From the NCBI RefSeq assembly GCF_004168625.1, contig NZ_SDWW01000038.1:1-47553 (forward strand): a stretch of 47,553 nucleotides of DNA, written 5' to 3'. Source of the stretch: Pengzhenrongella frigida (GTDB lineage Bacteria > Actinomycetota > Actinomycetes > Actinomycetales > Cellulomonadaceae). The position numbers were made by a program, and so were the translations under genes. Of the stretch, positions 34,246-43,095 are shown one piece after another. How positions within the stretch are numbered: position 1 is the stretch's first letter; every line of letters starts with the position of its first letter. Under the pieces are notes generated by a model, which was not told the DNA's origin, searched no databases, and saw only the letters and a program-made list of their open reading frames with translations.

Positions 34246-34292
34246 TCCAGCAGGTCAGCAACCCAGCCGGTCAGCGACCCAGCAGGTCAGCG
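34245..34292. repeat. three 16-bp tandem repeats in the DUF3515-ddl gap
   Basis: Units begin at 34245, 34261 and 34277 with pattern A(T/C)CCAGC(A/C)GGTCAGC(A/G). They fill the whole 41-bp convergent gap and run through the ddl stop codon at 34287-34289. Confidence 0.9.
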
Positions 34293-35480
34293 CAGCCCCA
34301 GGCGGCGGGAGAGGGCGAGCTGGAGGAGCTCGTCGATCAGGTCGGGGTAGGACAGGCCCGACTCCTGCCACATCCGCGGGTACATCGAGAACGGTGTGAA
34401 CCCGGGCATCGTGTTGATCTCGTTGACGATCACCTGCTGATCCGCCGTCACGAAGACATCGACCCGTGCCAGGCCCTCGCAGCCGATGGCCTCGAAGGTT
34501 CGCAGCGCGAGGTCCCGCACGCGAGCGATCACCTCGACCGGGAGGTCCGCCGGACAGGTCAGCTCGACCGACGCCTCGTCGAGGTACTTGGCCTCGAAGT
34601 CGTAGAAGCCGTGCTCGCTGTTGGTCACCACGATCTCGCCGGGCTGAGAGACGCGGGGCCGCTCGCCCTCGACGGAGCCGAGCACCGCGCACTCGATCTC
34701 GCGACCGACGACGCCGACCTCGACGATCACCTTCGGGTCGTGGCGCTGGGCCTCGGCGATCGCCGCGGGAAGGTCGTCCAGCGAGCTCACCTTGGAGATC
34801 CCCAGGCTCGAGCCGGCCCGCGCCGGCTTGACGAACACCGGCAGGCCGAGGGCCTCGATCGTCTGGGTGCACCCGGCGGGGTTCCGCGCGAAGTCGCCGG
34901 GCCGCAGCACCATGAACGGCGCGATCGGGATGCCCTGGGCCGCGAGCACGAGCTTCATGAAGTGCTTGTCCATGCCCACGGCGGAGGCGAGCACGCCGGC
35001 GCCGACGTAGCGCAGGTCGATCAGGTCGAGCATCCCCTGGACCGTGCCGTCCTCGCCGAACGGGCCGTGCAGCAGCGGAAAGACGACGTCGACGTCACCG
35101 ATCGCGACCGGGACCGTGTCGGGGGCGAGCACCTGGAGGCCGCGGCCCGCCGTCGACTGCGGCAGCAGCACGTGCGCCGGACCGTCCGTGACCTCGGGCA
35201 GCCGACCGTCCACGATGGACCAGCGGTCCGGGTCGTCCTCGACCAGCACCCACTGGCCGGCCGGGGTGATGCCGACCGCGACGACGTCGTACTTCGCGCG
35301 GTCGATCGCGCGCAGGACCCCGCCCGCCGTCGCGCAGCTGACCGCGTGCTCACCGGACCGTCCGCCGAACAGCAGCAGGACGCGGGGCCGCACGGGCGAA
35401 CCGTCGGCCGGCCCCACGGGCTCGGTCGATCCTGCCGCGTGGGAGGTACGGGGGGGCTGAGGCTGCGGCATGGTCTCCAT
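34287..35480 (-). CDS. ddl: D-alanine--D-alanine ligase
   Basis: 397 residues. Joins two D-Ala for peptidoglycan precursor synthesis. ATP-grasp protein: VLLLFGGRSGEHAVSCATA, FPLLHGPFGEDGTVQGMLDL, VGMDKHFMKLVLAAQGIP, PVFVKPARAGSSLGISKV, VGREIECAVLG and the metal site NEINTMPGFTPFSMYPRM. An extension of about 30 residues precedes the fold. ATG at 35480; ATG three codons later is also possible. TAGGGT 8 nt upstream suggests a near-leaderless message. The long Arg-rich upstream frame is rejected. Confidence 0.96.
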   Translation of the reverse strand: METMPQPQPPRTSHAAGSTEPVGPADGSPVRPRVLLLFGGRSGEHAVSCATAGGVLRAIDRAKYDVVAVGITPAGQWVLVEDDPDRWSIVDGRLPEVTDGPAHVLLPQSTAGRGLQVLAPDTVPVAIGDVDVVFPLLHGPFGEDGTVQGMLDLIDLRYVGAGVLASAVGMDKHFMKLVLAAQGIPIAPFMVLRPGDFARNPAGCTQTIEALGLPVFVKPARAGSSLGISKVSSLDDLPAAIAEAQRHDPKVIVEVGVVGREIECAVLGSVEGERPRVSQPGEIVVTNSEHGFYDFEAKYLDEASVELTCPADLPVEVIARVRDLALRTFEAIGCEGLARVDVFVTADQQVIVNEINTMPGFTPFSMYPRMWQESGLSYPDLIDELLQLALSRRLGLR

Positions 35481-35488
35481 CGCGCTCG

Positions 35489-35494
35489 ACCCTA
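35489..35494 (-). promoter_or_regulatory. leaderless-type -10 element of ddl
   Basis: TAGGGT on the minus strand, 8 nt before ATG at 35480. Confidence 0.4.
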
Positions 35495-35593
35495 CCGGCC
35501 TGCGACGTCGACTCCGGCGCCCCACGCGACGTCGACCACGCCACGTCGACCGCTCCACCGCGATCACTCCATCGGGACCGCAGTCTCGACGAC

Positions 35594-35599
35594 TAACCT
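35594..35599 (+). promoter_or_regulatory. leaderless-type -10 element of the Cys/Met PLP gene
   Basis: TAACCT, exactly 6 nt before GTG at 35606; no ribosome-binding site. Opposed to the ddl element about 100 bp away. Confidence 0.45.
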
Positions 35600-35605
35600 G
35601 CGAGG

Positions 35606-36781
35606 GTGCATGCACCCATCGGACCTGAGGGCCGAGCCCACGAGCTCTCCCCCGCCACGATCGCCGTGACCTCCGGGCGTCCCGGCCGAGTCTCCGGCGG
35701 GCCGGTGAACCCGCCGGTCGTGCTCTCCTCGACCTACGTGTCGGCGGGTCCGCCCGCCCCCGGCGAGCTGCTGTACACGCGCTCGGGGACCGAGACGTGG
35801 GTGCCGTTCGAGCGTGCGCTCGCCGACCTCGAGCACGCCGCGCAGCCCGCGCTCGTGTTCGCCTCCGGGATGGCGGCGATCGCGGCGGCGATGTCGCTCG
35901 TGCCGCACGGCGGCCGGGTGGTCGTGCCCCGGCACGCCTACCAGGTCACGCTCATGTTCGCGGACGACCTGGCGGCCCGCGCCGGCGTCGAGGTGGTCCG
36001 GGTCGACATCGCGGACACCGCGGCCGTCCTGGCGGCCCTGGGCGGCACCGGCGTCGCCTCGCTGCTGTGGGTCGAGTCCCCCACCAACCCGATGCTCGAG
36101 ATCGCCGACACCCCCGCGCTGATCGCCGGTGCGCACGCCCTGGGCGTCCCGGTGGCCGTCGACAACACCTTCGCCACCCCGCTCGGCCAGCAGCCGCTCA
36201 CCTGGGGCGCGGACGTCGTCGTGCACTCGGTGACCAAGTACCTCGCGGGGCACTCCGACGTCGTGCTCGGTGCCGTCGTGGTGAACGACGCCGACCTCCA
36301 CGCGCGGTTCCACACCTACCGCACGCTGCACGGATCGATCGCCGGCCCGTGGGAGGTGTGGCTCGCCCTGCGCGGGCTGCGCACGCTCGCGCTGCGCGTG
36401 GGTCGGTCGCAGGACACCGCCGCGGAGCTGGCCCGCCGCCTCGCCGTCCACCCGGCGGTCGCCGAGGTGCGCCACCCGAGCCTGCCCGGCGATCCGGGGC
36501 ACGAGCGCGCGGCGCGGCTGATGACCGGTTTCGGGTCGATCATCGGACTCCGGCCGGTCGGTGGGGTCGCAGCGGCGGACGCCGTCGTGGCGGCACTGAA
36601 GCTGTGGGTCCCCGCGACGAGCCTGGGCGGGGTCGAGTCGAGCCTCGAGCGCCGGCGACGGTTCGCGACGGAGGCCAAGACCGTGCCCGAGGACCTGCTG
36701 CGCCTGTCGGTCGGGATCGAGGACGTCGAGGACCTCTGGGCCGACCTCTCGCACGCGCTCGCCACCCTCACCGAGCGCTAG
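35606..36781 (+). CDS. Cys/Met metabolism PLP-dependent enzyme (cystathionine gamma-synthase/lyase-like)
   Basis: 391 residues, fold type I PLP enzyme. [59 protein letters not shown] (Asp186 pairs with the pyridine N) and Lys211 in [16 protein letters not shown], the Schiff-base lysine. C-terminal [12 protein letters not shown] carries the substrate-carboxylate Arg region. It could be a cystathionine gamma-synthase, a gamma-lyase or a methionine gamma-lyase; sequence alone does not decide. GTG at 35606 fits the -10 element 6 nt before it. Convergent with gpsA, 19 bp apart. Confidence 0.9.
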   Translation: MHAPIGPEGRAHELSPATIAVTSGRPGRVSGGPVNPPVVLSSTYVSAGPPAPGELLYTRSGTETWVPFERALADLEHAAQPALVFASGMAAIAAAMSLVPHGGRVVVPRHAYQVTLMFADDLAARAGVEVVRVDIADTAAVLAALGGTGVASLLWVESPTNPMLEIADTPALIAGAHALGVPVAVDNTFATPLGQQPLTWGADVVVHSVTKYLAGHSDVVLGAVVVNDADLHARFHTYRTLHGSIAGPWEVWLALRGLRTLALRVGRSQDTAAELARRLAVHPAVAEVRHPSLPGDPGHERAARLMTGFGSIIGLRPVGGVAAADAVVAALKLWVPATSLGGVESSLERRRRFATEAKTVPEDLLRLSVGIEDVEDLWADLSHALATLTER

Positions 36782-36800
36782 CCGGCCGTCGGACCGAGGG

Positions 36801-37808
36801 TCAGACGCCCTCGGCCTTGCGGGGGCGGGCCAGCAGGAGCGGGGCCAGGTCGGCGACCGGCAGCCCCTCGTGGAGCACCCCGACGACGGCGGCCGTGATC
36901 GGCATCTCGACCCCGACCGACTCGGCGAGCTCGAGCACCGACCGCGACGACTTGACCCCCTCGGCGGTCCCCCCGGTCGCGGCGATCGCCTCGTCCAGGG
37001 TCATCCCCTGCCCGATGCGCACGCCCAGGCTGTGGTTGCGCGACAGCGGCGACGCGCAGGTCGCCATCAGGTCGCCCATGCCCGCCAGACCGGGGAAGGT
37101 CTCGGCGTCGGCCCCGAGCGCGAGGCCGAGGCGGGTGATCTCGACGAGGCCGCGGGTGATGATCGTCGCGCGCGTGTTGTAGCCCAGCCCGCGGCCCTGC
37201 GCGATGCCGACCGCGACCGCGATGACGTTCTTCACCGCGCCGCACAGCTCCACGCCGACGACGTCGGTGTTCGTGTACGGCCGGAACGCGGCGGAGGAGC
37301 AGGCCCGCGCCACGAGCTGGGCGGTCTCCTCGCTGGTCGAGGCCACCACCGTGGCGGTCGGCTGCCGCTCCGCGATCTCGCGGGCGAGGTTCGGCCCGGA
37401 CACGACGGCGACCCGGTCCGCCGGCAGCCCGAGGGCCTCGGCCACGACCTGGCTCATGCGCTGGTCGGTGCTGAGCTCCACCCCCTTCATCAACGACACG
37501 GCCACGCAGCCGGCCGGCATCAGGGTGCGCAGGCGCTCGAGCGTGGCGCGGGCGCTCTGCGACGGGATCGCGATCACCACGAGATCGGCGCCGGCCAGCG
37601 CGACCGACGCGTCGGTCGACGCCGTGATCGCGGCCGGCAGCTCGATCCCCGGCAGGTAGGCGGTGTTGCGGTGCTCGGTCGTGATCTGCTCGCACACCGC
37701 GGCGCTGCGACCCCACAGCGCGACCTCGCAGCCGGCGTCGGCCAGCACGCAGGCGAAGGTGGTGCCCCACGCGCCGGTGCCGAGGACGGCGGCCCGCAGA
37801 CCGGTCAC
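36801..37808 (-). CDS. gpsA: NAD(P)H-dependent glycerol-3-phosphate dehydrogenase
   Basis: 335 residues. Makes sn-glycerol 3-phosphate for phospholipid synthesis. Rossmann motif VLGTGAWGTTFA (Gly10, Gly12, Gly15), SLMKGVE, catalytic Lys in CGAVKNVIAVAVG, and the C-terminal AEGVKSSRSVLELA and EMPITAAV. GTG start at 37808 overlaps the plsC stop (GTGA), giving a coupled phosphatidic-acid pair: GpsA supplies the substrate that the acylation pathway uses. Confidence 0.97.
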   Translation of the reverse strand: MTGLRAAVLGTGAWGTTFACVLADAGCEVALWGRSAAVCEQITTEHRNTAYLPGIELPAAITASTDASVALAGADLVVIAIPSQSARATLERLRTLMPAGCVAVSLMKGVELSTDQRMSQVVAEALGLPADRVAVVSGPNLAREIAERQPTATVVASTSEETAQLVARACSSAAFRPYTNTDVVGVELCGAVKNVIAVAVGIAQGRGLGYNTRATIITRGLVEITRLGLALGADAETFPGLAGMGDLMATCASPLSRNHSLGVRIGQGMTLDEAIAATGGTAEGVKSSRSVLELAESVGVEMPITAAVVGVLHEGLPVADLAPLLLARPRKAEGV

Positions 37809-38563
37809 TCGGCGCCCTCGGCCAGGTCCTCGGGCGTCGGGGTCGCGGTGCCCCGGTCGGGGAAGCGCGGGTCGTACCGGACCGCCGGGGCCCGCTCGCC
37901 GCGGATCTCCTCGAGCAGCACGGTGATCGCCGCGACCACCCGCTCGGTCGCCTCACGCAAGGTGGCGGAGTCCATCGGCCGGTCGTACAGGTCGTCGAGG
38001 TCCACCGGCGGACCGGCCACGATCGTGACCAGCTTCCGCGGGAACGGCTTGAGCAGCTTCTTGTACCGGCCCAGCAGGTCCTGGGGACCCCACTGCGCCA
38101 CCGGGATCACCGGCGCCCGGGTGGTCAGCGCGAGCCGCGCGACCCCGGTCTTGCCGACCATGGGCCACAGGTCGGGCTCGCGGGTGAGCGTGCCCTCGGG
38201 GAAGACGGCGACGCACTCACCCGCCGCCAGCGCCTCGACGGCCGACTGGAGCGACTTGCGCGCGTCCGACGTCCCCCGGAAGACCGGGATCTGCCCCGTG
38301 GCCCGCAGCACCGGCCCGAGCACCGGCACGGAGAACAGCGACGCCTTGGCCAGGATCCGCGGGGCGAACCCGTTGTCGTACAGGAAGTGCGCGAACGTGA
38401 GCGGGTCCACCTCGGTCATGTGGTTCGTCGCCGCGATGAAGCCGCCGCTCACGGGCAGATGCTCGATGCCGCGCCAGTCCCGCTTGGTCACGGCCAGCAT
38501 CACCGGCCGGATCAGACGGGCGACGTTGCGGTAGGCGCGGTTCGAACGCTGCGGTGCGGGCAC
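37805..38563 (-). CDS. plsC: 1-acylglycerol-3-phosphate acyltransferase
   Basis: 252 residues. PlsC-type acyltransferase: HX4D motif NHMTEVD (His48, Asp53), GQIPVFRG, FPEGTLTREPD and a following APVIPVAQWG. No strong transmembrane helix; probably peripheral at the membrane. C-terminal 25 residues are Pro/Thr-rich. GTG at 38563 with TAGCAT 8 nt upstream. Longer frames read into the intergenic hairpin and are rejected. First gene of the plsC-gpsA pair. Confidence 0.94.
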   Translation of the reverse strand: MPAPQRSNRAYRNVARLIRPVMLAVTKRDWRGIEHLPVSGGFIAATNHMTEVDPLTFAHFLYDNGFAPRILAKASLFSVPVLGPVLRATGQIPVFRGTSDARKSLQSAVEALAAGECVAVFPEGTLTREPDLWPMVGKTGVARLALTTRAPVIPVAQWGPQDLLGRYKKLLKPFPRKLVTIVAGPPVDLDDLYDRPMDSATLREATERVVAAITVLLEEIRGERAPAVRYDPRFPDRGTATPTPEDLAEGAE

Positions 38564-38571
38564 GGTCTGCG

Positions 38572-38577
38572 ATGCTA
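38572..38577 (-). promoter_or_regulatory. leaderless-type -10 element of plsC
   Basis: TAGCAT on the minus strand, 8 nt before GTG at 38563. Confidence 0.4.
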
Positions 38578-38652
38578 CCCGCCGCCGCCCCCGGTCCGGT
38601 GGGGTACGGCCGCCACACGACACACCCGAGGGCGAGCCGAGAGAGTCCTTCC

Positions 38653-38707
38653 GTGCCGAGATCGTCCGTTTGTCGGGACGATCTCGGCACAGATGGACGA
38701 TCTCGGC
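38653..38707. terminator. hairpin with a third repeat copy after murA
   Basis: GTGCCGAGATCGTCC (38653-38667) and its complement at 38676-38690 form a perfect 15-bp stem with loop GTTTGTCG. A third copy of 13 nt in the second orientation follows at 38695-38707, 10 nt from the murA stop, so two mutually exclusive hairpins are possible. Likely terminator of murA; may also be a dispersed intergenic repeat. Confidence 0.75.
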
Positions 38708-38717
38708 GTTCGGGTCG

Positions 38718-40052
38718 TCAGGTCCGGCTGAACTCGGCGCCGAGGGCGGTGAGCTTGTCGGTGAAGTGCTCGTAGCCGCGGTCGATCAGGCCGATGCCCT
38801 TGACCGTCGAGGTGCCCTTCGCGGCGAGCGCGGCGATCAGGTGGCTGAACCCGCCGCGCAGGTCGGGCACCTCGATCTCGGCGGCCGCGAGCGGCGTCGG
38901 GCCCGAGATGACGGCCGAGTGGAAGAAGTTGCGCTGGCCGAACCGGCACGGCCGACCGCCCAGGCACTCCTTGTAGACCTGGATCGTCGCGCCCATCCCG
39001 ACCAGCGCCTCGGTGAACCCGAAACGGTTCTCGTAGACCGTCTCGTGGACGATCGACAGCCCCTTGGCCTGGGTCAGCGCGACCACGAGCGGCTGCTGCC
39101 AGTCGGTCATGAAGCCCGGGTGCACATCGGTCTCGAGCACGATCGGGTTGAGGTCGCCGCCCGGGTGGTAGAACCGGATCCCGTCGTCGTCCACGTCGAA
39201 CTCGCCGCCGACCTTGCGGAACGTGTTGAGGAACGCGGTCATCTCCGGCTGGCTCGCGCCGCGCACGTAGATGTCGCCCTGCGTGGCGAGCGCGGCGGAC
39301 GCCCAGGACGCCGCCTCGATGCGGTCCGCGAGCGCGGTGTGCGTGAAGCCGCGCAGCCGCTCGACACCCTCGATCCGGATCACGCGGTCGGTGTCGACCG
39401 AGATGATCGACCCCATCTTCTGCAGGACGTTGATGAGATCCATGATCTCGGGCTCGATCGCCGCGTTCGACAGCTCGGTGATGCCCTCCGCGCGCACGGC
39501 GGTCAGCAGCAGCTGCTCGGTGGCACCGACGCTCGGGTACGGCAGGGCAATCTTCGTGCCCTGCAGCCCGAACGGCGCACGGATGTGGATGCCCTGCTCG
39601 CGCTTCTCCACGACGGCGCCGAACTGCCGCAGGATGTCCAGGTGGTAGTTGATCGGACGGTCGCCGATGCGGCAGCCACCCAGGTCGGGGATGAACGCCT
39701 CACCGAGCCGGTGCAGCAGCGGCCCGCAGAACAGGATCGGGATCCGGCTCGACCCCGCGTGCGCGTCGATGTCGGCCACGTGCGCCGACTCGACGTTGCT
39801 CGGGTCGAGGTGCAGGGTGCCGGCGTGGTCGTCCCGGACGACCTGGACCCCGTGCAGCTCGAGCAGCCCCGTGACCACGCCGACATCGCGGATCTGGGGG
39901 ACGTTGCGCAGCAGGCTCGGTCCGTCCCCCAGGAGCGAGGCGACCATGGCTTTGGAGACGAAGTTCTTGGCACCGCGAACGGTGATCTCTCCCGAGAGGG
40001 GCGTTCCACCGTTGACGTAGAGCAGATCTGTCATGCCCCCATCGTTACTCAC
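38718..40052 (-). CDS. murA: UDP-N-acetylglucosamine 1-carboxyvinyltransferase
   Basis: 444 residues. First committed step of peptidoglycan synthesis: transfers enolpyruvate from PEP to UDP-GlcNAc. Lys29-Asn30 in VRGAKNFVSKAM and catalytic Cys127 in DLGGCRIGDRP; the latter is the fosfomycin target and is Cys, not the resistant Asp. AHAGSSRIPILFCGPLLHRL and ASWASAALAT are typical of the actinobacterial form. GTG at 40052 is chosen over the ATG six codons later because AAGGAGG lies 10 nt before it. Confidence 0.96.
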   Translation of the reverse strand: MSNDGGMTDLLYVNGGTPLSGEITVRGAKNFVSKAMVASLLGDGPSLLRNVPQIRDVGVVTGLLELHGVQVVRDDHAGTLHLDPSNVESAHVADIDAHAGSSRIPILFCGPLLHRLGEAFIPDLGGCRIGDRPINYHLDILRQFGAVVEKREQGIHIRAPFGLQGTKIALPYPSVGATEQLLLTAVRAEGITELSNAAIEPEIMDLINVLQKMGSIISVDTDRVIRIEGVERLRGFTHTALADRIEAASWASAALATQGDIYVRGASQPEMTAFLNTFRKVGGEFDVDDDGIRFYHPGGDLNPIVLETDVHPGFMTDWQQPLVVALTQAKGLSIVHETVYENRFGFTEALVGMGATIQVYKECLGGRPCRFGQRNFFHSAVISGPTPLAAAEIEVPDLRGGFSHLIAALAAKGTSTVKGIGLIDRGYEHFTDKLTALGAEFSRT

Positions 40053-40062
40053 TGACGGCAGT

Positions 40063-40069
40063 CCTCCTT
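40063..40069 (-). promoter_or_regulatory. ribosome-binding site of murA (decides GTG start)
   Basis: AAGGAGG on the minus strand, 10 nt before the GTG at 40052 and 28 nt before the alternative ATG at 40034. Confidence 0.6.
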
Positions 40070-40091
40070 ACCGACACGGCCCGTAGAGCGT

Positions 40092-40122
40092 CCTCGGGTG
40101 CCAAATCTTCACGAGCCCGAGG
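40092..40122 (-). terminator. hairpin terminator after hupB
   Basis: CCTCGGG and CCCGAGG form a 7-bp stem around 17 nt, starting 6 nt after the hupB stop. No U-tract. Confidence 0.5.
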
Positions 40123-40128
40123 CGGGAC

Positions 40129-40710
40129 CTACTTCTTCTTCTTCTTCGATCCGGCGGCCTTGGCCGACGTGCCCGACGCCGACTTCTTGGTCGCCGAGGC
40201 GGCCTTCGGGGGCTTGACAGCCTTGGCCGGTTTGGCAACCTTCACCGGCTTCGCAGTCTTCGCCAGCTTGGCAGCCTTCGCCGGCTTGACGGCCTTCGCC
40301 GTCTCAGGCACCTTCGCCAGCTTGGCTGCCGCGGTCGTGGCTCTGGCGGGCTGCTTCGCGGCGACGCCTCCCGTGGTCGCGGCGCGCGGCGCGGCGGCCG
40401 ACGTCGTCCGGACGGCCCGGGTGCGGGGACTGGGCGCGGGACCGGCCACGGCGGCGCGCAGGACCGAGCCCGCGTGGAATCGGGGGGTCGCCGCCGCCGG
40501 GATCTCGATGGCGGTGCCGGTGCGCGGGTTGCGGCCGATCCGGGCCGGCCGCTCGACCCGTTCGAACGTGCCGAACCCGGTCAGGGTGACCCGTTCGCCC
40601 GAGGCGACCGCGTGCTGGATCTCGTCCAGGACGGCGTCGAGGGCGGCCACCGCCGCACCGCGGCTCCCCAGTCGGCTTTCGAGCAGCGTGAGCATCTCAG
40701 TCTTGTTCAA
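40129..40710 (-). CDS. hupB: HU-like nucleoid protein with long basic tail (HupB)
   Basis: 193 residues. N-terminal HU fold at 1-90: LNKTEMLTLLESRLGSRGAA, GERVTLTGFGTFERVERPAR and the DNA-binding arm GRNPRTGTAIEIPAAATPRF. C-terminal about 100 residues are Ala/Lys/Pro-rich with PAKAAKLAKTAK and PVKVAKPAKAVK repeats, ending KKKKK, like mycobacterial HupB, which compacts DNA. TTG start at 40710, supported by GGGAGG 7 nt upstream; the longer upstream frame overlaps leuD antisense-free space without conservation and is rejected. Downstream of leuCD, as in mycobacteria. Confidence 0.95.
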   Translation of the reverse strand: MNKTEMLTLLESRLGSRGAAVAALDAVLDEIQHAVASGERVTLTGFGTFERVERPARIGRNPRTGTAIEIPAAATPRFHAGSVLRAAVAGPAPSPRTRAVRTTSAAAPRAATTGGVAAKQPARATTAAAKLAKVPETAKAVKPAKAAKLAKTAKPVKVAKPAKAVKPPKAASATKKSASGTSAKAAGSKKKKK

Positions 40711-40717
40711 CGCGACA

Positions 40718-40723
40718 CCTCCC
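40718..40723 (-). promoter_or_regulatory. ribosome-binding site of hupB (decides TTG start)
   Basis: GGGAGG, 7 nt before TTG at 40708-40710; no ATG or GTG lies at suitable distance in frame. Confidence 0.65.
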
Positions 40724-40770
40724 GGTCGGGTGCGCCCCCTGGCGAGTTTTCGCCGCGTCGCGCGGCTCCC

Positions 40771-40799
40771 ACGGTAGGGCGAATGACCCGTTCCAGCCA
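40771..40799 (-). promoter_or_regulatory. candidate promoter of hupB
   Basis: TGGCTG (40794-40799), 17-bp spacer, TACCGT (40771-40776) on the minus strand. Transcription would begin near 40764, about 54 nt before the start codon. Confidence 0.45.
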
Positions 40800-40886
40800 T
40801 CGCGACGCGCACGGGAGCCCCGAGTCGCTGTAGTGACCGGTGCGACCCGGGGCCCGCGCGCGATGCCGTGCTGCGTACGCCGGGCG

Positions 40887-41525
40887 TCAGCGCACCGGGC
40901 GCGCGGCCTCGATCTCGACGGACGCGAGGTGCTTGGCCGGCAGGGTGCGGGGGCGCCATGCGGCGCGGGTCGCCTCGAAGGCCGTGATCTCGTCCGCGTG
41001 GTTGAGGGTCAGGCCGATGTCGTCCAGACCCTCCATCAGGCGCCAGCGGGTGTAGTCGTCGATCTGGAACGCCACGACGACGTCGTCGCACGTGACGGTG
41101 CGGGACTCCAGGTCCACGGTCACCGCGGTGCCCGGGGTGGTCTCGAGGATCTTCCAGATCAGCTCGATGTCCTCGGGCGCGCAGGTGGCGGCGAGCAACC
41201 CCTGCTTGCCCGAGTTGCCGCGGAAGATGTCGGCGAACCGCGCCGAGATCACGACCTTGAAGCCGTAGTCCTTGAGCGCCCACACGGCGTGCTCGCGGGA
41301 CGATCCGGTGCCGAAGTCCGGTCCGGCGACCAGCACCGAGCCGGTCGCGTAGGCGGGCTGGTTGAGGACGAACTCCGGGTCACCGCGCCAGGCGGCGAAC
41401 AGGGCGTCCTCGAAGCCGGTCCGGGTGACCCGCTTGAGGTAGACCGCGGGGATGATCTGGTCGGTGTCGACGTTGCTGCGCCGCAGCGGGACGCCGACGC
41501 CGGTGTGCTGGCTGAACTTTTCCAT
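40887..41525 (-). CDS. leuD: 3-isopropylmalate dehydratase small subunit
   Basis: 212 residues. Swivelling domain of the LeuCD isomerase in leucine synthesis. [45 protein letters not shown] (substrate-binding GSSRE), and [18 protein letters not shown] at 41525, 25 nt after leuC. Forms the leuCD operon. Confidence 0.97.
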   Translation of the reverse strand: MEKFSQHTGVGVPLRRSNVDTDQIIPAVYLKRVTRTGFEDALFAAWRGDPEFVLNQPAYATGSVLVAGPDFGTGSSREHAVWALKDYGFKVVISARFADIFRGNSGKQGLLAATCAPEDIELIWKILETTPGTAVTVDLESRTVTCDDVVVAFQIDDYTRWRLMEGLDDIGLTLNHADEITAFEATRAAWRPRTLPAKHLASVEIEAARPVR

Positions 41526-41550
41526 GAGGGCTCGGGCTTCCTTCTCGGCT

Positions 41551-42996
41551 CTAGAGGTTCGTGACCGGCGTGCGGGCGTGCGCGCCCGCCGGGGAGGGCA
41601 GGTCGGCGAGCGACGAGAGCGTGCCGCGGATCGCCGTGGCGGCTGCGACCAGCGGGGAGACGAGGTGGGTCCGCCCGCCCTTGCCCTGACGGCCCTCGAA
41701 GTTGCGGTTCGACGTCGACGCGCTGCGCTCCCCCGGGGCCAGCTGGTCCGGGTTCATCCCCAGGCACATCGAGCACCCGGCGTTGCGCCACTCGGCGCCG
41801 AAGTCGAGGAAGATCTGGTCGAGCCCCTCGGCCTCCGCCTGGAGCCGCACGCGGGCCGAGCCGGGCACGACGAGCACGCGCAGCGTGTCCGCCTTGTGCT
41901 TGCCCTCGATGACCGCCGCGACCGCGCGGAGGTCCTCGATGCGTCCGTTGGTGCACGAGCCGATGAAGACCGTGTCGACCGCGATGTCCCGCAGCGGGGT
42001 GCCCGGGGTGAGGGCCATGTACTCGATGGCACGCTCGGCCGTGGCCCGGTCGCCGGGATCGGCGATCTCGGCCGGGATAGGCACGTTGGCCGACAGCGGC
42101 AGCCCCTGCCCGGGGTTGGTGCCCCAGGTCACGAACGGTTCGAGGTCGCCGGCGTCGAGCACGACCTCGGCGTCGAACACGGCGTCGTCGTCGCTCTTGA
42201 GCGTGCTCCAGTACGCGAGCGCCTCGTCCCAGTCGACCCCTTCCGGGGCGTGCGGACGACCCTTGAGGTACTCGGCGGTCGTGGCGTCGGGGGCGATCAT
42301 GCCCGCGCGCGCGCCGGCCTCGATGGACATGTTGCAGATGGTCATCCGCGCCTCCATCGACAGCGCCCGGATCGCCTCGCCGCGGTACTCGAGCACGTAG
42401 CCCTGCCCGCCGCCGGTGCCGATCTTGGCGATCACCGCCAGGATGATGTCCTTGGCGGTCGTGCCCGGGCGCAGGGCGCCGTCGATCGTGATCGCCATCG
42501 TCTTGAACGGGCTCAGGGGCAGGGTCTGGGTCGCGAGGACGTGCTCGACCTCGCTGGTGCCGATGCCGAACGCGAGGGCGCCGAACGCGCCGTGGGTCGA
42601 GGTGTGCGAGTCGCCGCACACGACCGTCAGCCCGGGCATCGTCAGGCCGAGCTGCGGGCCGACGACGTGCACGATGCCCTGGTCGGCGTCACCGAGGGAG
42701 TGCAGCCGGATCCCGAACTCGACGGCGTTGTTGCGCAGGGTCTGGATCTGGGTGCGGCTCGTGAGGTCCGCGATCGGCCGGTCGATGTCGAGCGTCGGGG
42801 TGTTGTGGTCCTCGGTGGCGATCGTGAGGTCCGGGCGCCGGACCGGGCGGCCGGCGAGGCGCAGGCCCTCGAAGGCCTGCGGGCTCGTCACCTCGTGAAC
42901 GAGGTGCAGATCGATGTAGAGCAGGTCCGGCGCGCCGTCGCTGCCGCGGCGCACGATGTGCGCATCCCAGACCTTCTCCGCGAGCGTGCCGCCCAT
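41551..42996 (-). CDS. leuC: 3-isopropylmalate dehydratase large subunit
   Basis: 481 residues. Aconitase-family subunit carrying the [4Fe-4S] cluster; isomerises 2- to 3-isopropylmalate. [21 protein letters not shown], cluster Cys in [13 protein letters not shown] and in [14 protein letters not shown], and [23 protein letters not shown] at 42996 with AAGGGAC upstream; the frame extends antisense through ndgR but that part is a shadow. Divergent from ndgR, whose product probably represses it. Confidence 0.98.
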   Translation of the reverse strand: MGGTLAEKVWDAHIVRRGSDGAPDLLYIDLHLVHEVTSPQAFEGLRLAGRPVRRPDLTIATEDHNTPTLDIDRPIADLTSRTQIQTLRNNAVEFGIRLHSLGDADQGIVHVVGPQLGLTMPGLTVVCGDSHTSTHGAFGALAFGIGTSEVEHVLATQTLPLSPFKTMAITIDGALRPGTTAKDIILAVIAKIGTGGGQGYVLEYRGEAIRALSMEARMTICNMSIEAGARAGMIAPDATTAEYLKGRPHAPEGVDWDEALAYWSTLKSDDDAVFDAEVVLDAGDLEPFVTWGTNPGQGLPLSANVPIPAEIADPGDRATAERAIEYMALTPGTPLRDIAVDTVFIGSCTNGRIEDLRAVAAVIEGKHKADTLRVLVVPGSARVRLQAEAEGLDQIFLDFGAEWRNAGCSMCLGMNPDQLAPGERSASTSNRNFEGRQGKGGRTHLVSPLVAAATAIRGTLSSLADLPSPAGAHARTPVTNL

Positions 42997-43060
42997 GATG
43001 TGTGTCCCTTCGAATTGTTGCCGGACCCCCGGCGGTGCGAGCACCCCGACGGCCGTGAAT

Positions 43061-43089
43061 TTGCGTCTCAGCCTGCGAGACTGCAGTAT
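43061..43089 (+). promoter_or_regulatory. ndgR promoter with embedded operator-like repeat
   Basis: -35 TTGCGT (43061-43066), 17-bp spacer, -10 CAGTAT (43084-43089), then 6 nt to the ndgR ATG, so the message looks leaderless. The spacer holds GTCTC-agcctgc-GAGAC (43065-43081), an inverted repeat well placed for IclR-type autoregulation and control of divergent leuC. Confidence 0.55.
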
Positions 43090-43095
43090 CGACCT

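Noticed and set aside
38718-40052. Fosfomycin-resistant MurA variant
   Set aside because: The active-site residue in GGCRIG is Cys, not Asp, so intrinsic resistance by that route is not supported.
41452-43095. Plus-strand open frame running into ndgR
   Set aside because: It is antisense to leuC; only the part from ATG 43096 encodes a recognisable IclR protein.
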